Shown: one piece after another, positions 57,587 to 64,000 of the stretch
How the letters are laid out: the number at the start of each line of letters is the position of its first letter
Numbering within the stretch: the first letter of the stretch is position 1
NCBI RefSeq assembly: GCF_022539505.1
Contig: NC_061512.1
Span: 152,751,962 to 152,815,961, forward strand
Length of the DNA: 64,000 nucleotides
Origin: Lolium rigidum
Lineage: Eukaryota; Streptophyta; Magnoliopsida; Poales; Poaceae
Direction: 5' to 3'
The notes under the pieces: model-generated
The model's input: only the letters and a program-made list of their open reading frames with translations
Told to the model about the DNA's origin: nothing
The model's database searches: none
Made by a program: the position numbers and the translations under genes

Positions 57587-60144
57587 TGAGAGAACACCAA
57601 AGTGTGCATTGCATTCATGCATAGAAAATCCGGGGAATTTTCGCGCTTTCAAATAAAACTTACCACGAGAATCGAAGTTTCACTTGACTTGTCTGGAATT
57701 GAAGTAGATCATCAAGTCAAGCGCTATAAACTTCACTCGTGATCTTTGTTAAAACCTTGTTTTGGGTAGAGATGATTTGATCTATGGATTAGATCAAATG
57801 GAATTAGATTTACAACAACCCATTCTTTAAGAATCAAATCCTAACTTATTAACACTTAAAAGTTAGCAACTACCTTTGTGTGTAAATTAATTCACTTATA
57901 AATAAGTTAAACCACGGGGTCTAAAGTGCATAAAAGCCACACATTCTTATTTAAATCATAACTTATTAAATACATGGAATATCATAAAACTAAATCCATT
58001 TACATTACGAATTATAGTTCAAACTATTTGAATCAAACTAACTATGAGTATTTTGAAACACATATGACCATGCCTTGGTGAAATCAAACCCAACTATCCA
58101 AAATTGAGGAATAACCTTCAACTTTAACTTTTTACCAATATTATAATGTAAATCCAATCAAATATGATATGATGACTCATCCACAATAATAAAACCATCC
58201 ACATGATATTTAGTAGCAAATGCCACTTGGCTATCCAAAAATAAATCATATGAGAGGATAATCTCTATGCCATGTGGGATGAAAATATCTACATGACTTG
58301 CTTTCCAAGCTTTGCCACCTCATGCTCAAAGGATTGCTATGGATGAGAGCATGACACCCAAGCACCTTACTCATCAAACCAACACAAGAGTCACCACCTA
58401 TGTGTCATGATACTAGAGCTTGCCCAAGCCTATAAATAGAGCCACACCCTTCATCCATATGAGCATCTTGTACCATGCTACAAGGAAACCAAACACTTGA
58501 GACCTTCCATGTGAATTAGTTAGGATCAAGATGAAGAAGCCAGGAGGTGGAGGCATACCACAAGATGCAGGTTTATCAGATTTCCGAAGAACAAGCTACA
58601 TAAGATACCAAGGTAGAATTCCTAGGCAAACCATATATTTAGAGGAATCATATCATCATCTCGTGAGTAGGACCTTAGGATTATTCCAAGACATGGAGAA
58701 GTGAGAGAAGTTATAATACTAACCATAGTCATGTGCATACAAGAATATTAGAGTAGTACTAATCCTAGATGTTCAAGTCAATATTGGATCTTGGAGGTGA
58801 GAACCCTATTCCAATAGCAATACCTTAGAAAACCAATTCCATAATCATCACCACTTAGTATTAATTATAAACCCTAAGAATCTAGGATGAGTGTGATGAG
58901 AGGAATAATAAAGAGGGATTAGTGAGGAATAAGTGGATCTTGTCTAATGCATGATTATACTTTGCAAATATAGATGATCAGTTAAAAACATATGATTAAT
59001 AGATCTCATCTATCACATAAAATAATAAGTATGTCACCAATAGTTAACCCCAAACCAATCCTCATGCCTTGTATGGAGAAGTAATGTCATTAAACCTAAA
59101 CCTTGTTTATCCAAACACTAGAGTAACCCTAGCTAGCCAATAAAACATAATCAAAGCTTATGTTCATATCCTAATTCTTGGTTGTGTATCAATTGGGTGA
59201 TCACAACTAAAACCCTAGGTCACCTTTGCATTTCAATCCAAGTATCACTTTGGATTAAAAGTAAAACCCTGCCATGCCTCATGCCTATTGTATATTTCAA
59301 TTAATGAAGCATCATCAAATTCTTAAACCCTAAGAACTATCACACACATAAAATCATGAACCAATTCCATACCCTTTTCTATTTGTTGAACTCTAGCCAT
59401 AATTCAACTATATGTGAGTAATCACTATGGTTAATCAATAGAAAAATATAATATGTTCACCATGCACATGTCTAAATTTTAAAAGGCATTTAAATATATG
59501 TGATTTCTAAATTTAAAAGCAATTGAGATGAACCCTAACATAATATCTATTTGAGTCTTAACTTGTACCTCATAAGAACCAAAATTAATCAATTATAAAT
59601 GGTTGTTTAAAAACAAAACAAGACAAGTGAGTATCATTATCAAATTGTTATAATATTCAAATAATTTAGAACCCGCAAAACAAAACAGAATTCAAATTTG
59701 AATTCAAAACATAAAATAGAAACCAGGAAATAAAAACAGAAAATAGAAAAGAAGAGAAGAAGCTTACCTGGCTTACCTGGCCGTGCAACCCAGCAACAGC
59801 CCACGTCGTTGGCCCAGCAGGAGACCAGGAGCAGGCCAACACAGCCCAGACGCAGCCCAGCCCAAAGCCACTTACCGTTTCGGTCGCTTTAAAAATCGTG
59901 CAATGGAGGGCCATCGTCTTCGTTCTCTTCCCCGGCGTCGACAGCGAGCCTGCGCCAGTAGGCCACGACCTCCTCGTCGATAAGCTTGCCCGGATGTCAC
60001 CGGGACTCTCGGAACCACGCCCAACTCGATTCGCGTCCGAGCTTATCCACGCCGAAGAGATCCATGCCAGCCAGAAGCTTCCAGGCATCGCCACATCCCG
60101 ACCATGGCCGTCGCCGTGTCGAGGCCTCAGAGCTCCCCTCGGCC

Positions 60145-60152
60145 TATAAATA
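60145..60152 (+). promoter_or_regulatory. TATA box of the right-hand LARD-like LTR
   Basis: TATAAATA in CCTATAAATAGG followed by a CT-rich leader (TTCTTCTCCACCCTCTC). This gives plus orientation. Confidence 0.5.
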
Positions 60153-63069
60153 GGTCGAGCTCATCACCGTGTAATCCTTGTTCTTCTCCACCCTCTCAAT
60201 CCTTATCTCGAACCCTCTATCTCTCACTGGAACCACTACCATGGCCGGCCAGTTCTCCGGCTAGCCGTCGGTAGAAGCCACCCCGGAGTCCACCGTTAGG
60301 TCGAGGAGATGCGCCGTGTCTCAGGGAGCATCCTCGTGGAAGGAATCGAGGAGAGGGGGTCTCACCTGTCGCCAATCGACCATTCCCTTTCATCGGCACC
60401 CCGCAGAACATTGAAGCTTGTCGTCGTCCTCGTCTCCGGCAGGCTCCGCCGAGCATCTGGGAAGCATCAAGGTGAGCAGGCGCGTCGATTAAGCCATTTC
60501 TTGCTTCCTAAAGATCATCCTAGCATTAGTTCGTATATTGGCCGGAGTAGCTCCGCCGCGGACATGACTGCCGGCGAAGCTCCGATGAACTATTCGACAA
60601 ACCATCACCACCATCGTGTTCCTTGTCTTCTTCTCGTTCGTTTAGTATCAACCACGCATCCAGGGAAGCCTTTTAGCGGCGGCGCCACCGTGCTCCGGCC
60701 GCCGGCGTTTAAACGTCGGGGAGGTCAACGACCTCGGTCCATTTTGACCGGTCTTTGCTCGCGTGGCATCCGACGTGTACTTAGGCCCCACTCGTCGGTC
60801 TCGTGTGTGTAACCCGAATCGGTATGTTTCGTATTTTACGTTTAATTTAAAAAGCAGTAAATGACAGAAACTTTGCAAAATCATATAAAATTCATTTCAA
60901 CTCAGAAAAATATGAATAATATATCAAAATGATCACAAAAATAAACTCTACCCAAATAAAATATAAAACAAAAATGTGTGACAAAATAAAAATCCATTTA
61001 TTTTTAACCTTATTAATTATGCCATTTCATTACAATACAATTTTAATTCAATAATTAGTGAAGTTTCAAAATTAAATTTTGACTATTCAGTAACTAAGTA
61101 AAATGTTAAGATCAATTTTATTTATCATATTTACATTTACTTAATTATTAGTGGTAATTCATAAACCCTAAATTGCAAATTACCATTCACCATTTTCTTT
61201 AAATAGTAAAACCTCAAGAAAATATTATAAGCCAATATTATTTTGGTAAATCAAAACTTATTTACTTAAGCATTCTTAGTTAACAAGTTATTATTATTTT
61301 AAAACCCAATAATAATTAGGAAACCCTGATTTCCAATTAAACCCTAATTAGTACTTGTTTTAATTGTTAAACCCTTGTCTCTGAATTAAACCTAATTAAG
61401 AGTTACCCTAATTATTAATTCTTGTGGAAGTTAATAAAATGTCAAACCATTACTAATTATGCTTCAAAGTAGTTAGTTACCACACCTATATTCCCAATCA
61501 TCATTTTAGGAGTTGTACCATAATTTAGAAACCCTAGTTTCAAATTAAGTAAGACCTGGATCCCATTATTTCATGTGATCATTCCACCTTAGAACCAACT
61601 CTAAAACCCTAGATATGTGTCACATAGGATCATGGGAGATGTACTTGACATATAGAACCCTAATTAGCAACAATTGAATGCATGCTTATGATCCACTAGC
61701 ATTAAACCAAGTCACATGAGATTATCATTTCATGTTCCTATTCTTAATTGAAACCTATATGATCCACTAATGTCACCTAGGTAGAAACCCTAACTTGTTA
61801 ATTGAATTAGTACCATTGATCACAACTCCTATATACCATACCATGAGGATCAACCTCAACCATCAAACCCTAGTTAAACCATGATGATAAATCCTAATAC
61901 CAACCTTGTGTAGCAAATCACATCACATGCTCCTAATCAACTAAACCCTACTTAGGAAATGATAAATCACTTAGATTAGAAGTAGTTAAAGATTACTTAG
62001 TGAAGCAATTGTGAAACCATAGTAAACCTAATAGCTAATTTATAGAACCATCTTGACCATCATCCTTTGATATGATACCATAATCAACCATAGTAATAAA
62101 CCTGTCAATACTTGTTGTATATAGAACCAACCCAAGTTAAGAACCAACTAATTCCTATTAGTAAAACTAAATGAATCCAATAGTAAACCCTAGAAGCCAT
62201 AGCACCTATATATAATAGTTCATATTCCTATTTAACCTGTTCTTCAAAAGTTATTCTTTTGAAGTACAACTGTCAACCAAACCATAGAAACCCAAAGTTC
62301 TTCTTTGAAATACTCATTAAATCTTAATCAACATGTTCTTCAAAAGTTATTCTTTTGAAGTATAGTATAAGTAATCATCAACCATATTCTGTAGAACTTA
62401 AAATTGACAACTATTCTGTATATATTATTCCACCACTATTCTTTATGTATATGATTGTTATGATGTCTTATATCACTTGATTATGATGCTAATATAACCA
62501 AACCCTAATAAGAACCTTGTTTGAGAACCATTCTAAAGGTGTAACCAACCCTAAAGAAATCTTTACAAATCATACATCCTAAATCTTCGAGGTTAGGTTA
62601 CGCTCGGGACGATTGCATCTCATACTATACATTATAGCATCTTTGCCAGATCTTTAAACATTGTCCTTACCGGACGATGATGGTATTTCAGCATTTGGAG
62701 TTCTCACGTATCGAAGCTTTTGCCTGCATAATCTTGCAGTCAAGAAAGGCAAGTTCATCGCTTGCTCATGTCATTTGATTATTTTTATCAAATTATATGC
62801 AAAGTACTATACTTATCACTCCTGCATTGAAAAGCAAAGTATTATTTTACAATTATGAATATGACTATGTGGTGGGCAATGGAACCATGGTATGTGTTGA
62901 TTGGTGGAGGTTCCATTGCACGGGTACTATTCATCTAGGACTAAGTACCAATGCCGTCCAGTGATTCTAGCGCCGTACATACCGCGTTGACCATAAGATC
63001 TATAATGGCTCCGGGGAAGTCAGCCGTATCTTTTCCCTCTCGCATGCCAACGGATCGGTAATAAGGGTT

Positions 63070-63345
63070 GCCCGTATCGGTCTATCTTTGGTAAAGGTGG
63101 GGACATGTGGTCCTGCACAGTCTACCATTAGATATAGGAGAGGGTAGACTTATTATCGGTCTATGAAGGATTGTAAGGGTTGTCCGGATCGGTCTATCTA
63201 TGGTGTATAGAACAGGGCACATAAGTTGTTCGGATCAGTCTATCTTTGGTAAAGGTAGGGACATGTGGTCCCGCACGGTCTACCATTAGATATAGGAGAG
63301 AACAAGTGCCCGTGTTAGTCTACCCATAGATATAGGAGAGGACAG
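63070..63345. repeat. Diverged tandem repeats of about 90-170 bp in the LTR
   Basis: The motif CGGATCGGTCTATC or CGGATCAGTCTATC recurs at about 63076, 63193 and 63232. TAGATATAGGAGAG recurs at about 63129, 63288 and 63331. The units are imperfect. Confidence 0.6.
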
Positions 63346-64000
63346 ACTTACAAAAGGGTGGGTTCGCGGGGTCGCGGAGAAGGCAGTGATTGGCTTGGAT
63401 CTTACACCTGGCCCCACACCAAGGAAGTGTGGACGAGAACGCGTCTCGGTAAGGTATCAAGGATAAGTTCTCTTATGGGAAAAGTAACGCACCTCTGCAG
63501 AGGATACTGAATTGTGACTGTCACTCCCTGTTCCGGGAAGGGAACTGCGAACGCAGCAGGAAAGGAACTCCATGAAGTTCTAGTCAACCTCGTGAAGACC
63601 GACGGGCATAGTTTTCGAATAAAATAAACCTTTTGAAGAAATGATTATGAAAACTTGCATTCGCCTATGACTTTCTGGTCTGTGGATGTAGCTAGTGCAT
63701 GATACACCTATTCCCTAATATGAACTTGCTGAGTACGCTCGTACTCATCCCACTCTTAAATCCCCTGCTTAGCTATGGAGGCACCGGAGGATGAACTACC
63801 GTGGAACTCGAAGACAAAGGAGTCAACTGCAACAAGATGGAGAATCCAAGCAAAGAAGTCAATGAAGTCAACTGCTGCAGCAACTTAAGTGGAAACTTAG
63901 ACTAGTAATAGAAGGGAGCCTTTCCCTAATCTTAGCACCTAAGTAGCTAGAATTCTATAGCAAGCCCAGTATCTCTGGAGATAGTGTTAGCAATAAGTTA

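Larger units (their letters stand above)
57587..64000 (+). mobile_element. LARD-like long LTR, plus orientation, runs off the window
   Basis: Begins TGAGAGAACACC directly inside the gypsy RNase H frame. It is long, AT-rich and noncoding, with a GC-rich leader region (59770-60780) containing a TATA box. Bases 62660-63090 match 1-430 in reverse complement. Short repeats of the type GGTCTATCTTTGGTAAAGGT occur at 63070-63330. The end resembles the region near the 3' end of the solo LTR 2009-6836, so the true terminus should be a few hundred bases to the right. Frames in the GC block (59780-60810) have no domain support. Confidence 0.6.

Noticed and set aside
59666..60884. Frames up to 167 aa on both strands in the right GC-rich block
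   Set aside because: They cross the TATA box and leader of the LARD-like LTR, overlap on both strands and have no domain.

Overview
This is a TE-dense plant nuclear window, almost certainly from a Triticeae grass (wheat, barley, rye or a relative). The inference rests on a BARE/Angela-type copia solo LTR, Athila/Sabrina-like gypsy LTRs with a TGGCGCCGTTGCC-type primer site, very long noncoding LTRs of the LARD/Sukkula kind, and a CACTA element with TTTAGTCGCGGTT palindromes. Genes have GT-AG introns and most other coding-like sequence is decayed transposon.

Layout. 1-8.84 kb is a minus-strand LARD-like LTR split by a 4.8 kb solo LTR (2009-6836, TSD TGCTT). It abuts a LINE reverse-transcriptase relic (8.85-9.49 kb). 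9.9-23.8 kb holds minus-strand nucleosome assembly protein 1 (NAP1) exons in a rearranged order. One short NAP1 intron is swollen to 12.4 kb by a ~1.2 kb TIR element (11442-23752) that itself received an 11,088 bp CACTA transposon (12550-23637, TSD GAG). The CACTA carries a decayed TNP2-type transposase, a minus-strand accessory ORF, several tandem arrays, and a second gene ending in a Ulp1-like cysteine protease. 24.5-29.2 kb is a MITE, a coiled-coil ORF and the 3' part of an Athila-like gypsy split by the copia solo LTR (25567-27334, TSD TGAAT).

29.2-45 kb is the gene island, all on the minus strand. It contains an intact 18-exon SNF2 ATPase of the CHR24/ERCC6L type (31537-38227, 992 aa), a detached copy of a CHR24-like C-terminal exon, a tandemly duplicated organelle-type RRM protein (one copy intact, one broken) and a two-exon H2A with KSPKK tail motifs whose first exon carries an apparent 16-nt deletion.

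45.3-64 kb is a chain of nested retrotransposons: an Athila-like gag-protease element (45300-52198) with a same-family inverted solo LTR in its 5' LTR (46789-48492, TSD GCCTT); a second gypsy (52199-57586, gag-PR-RT-RNase H) inserted in its 3' half; and a LARD-like LTR (57587-window end) inserted in that gypsy's pol. Target-site duplications and broken reading frames give the order of insertion. The first and last few hundred bases of the window are diverged inverted copies of the same LTR family.
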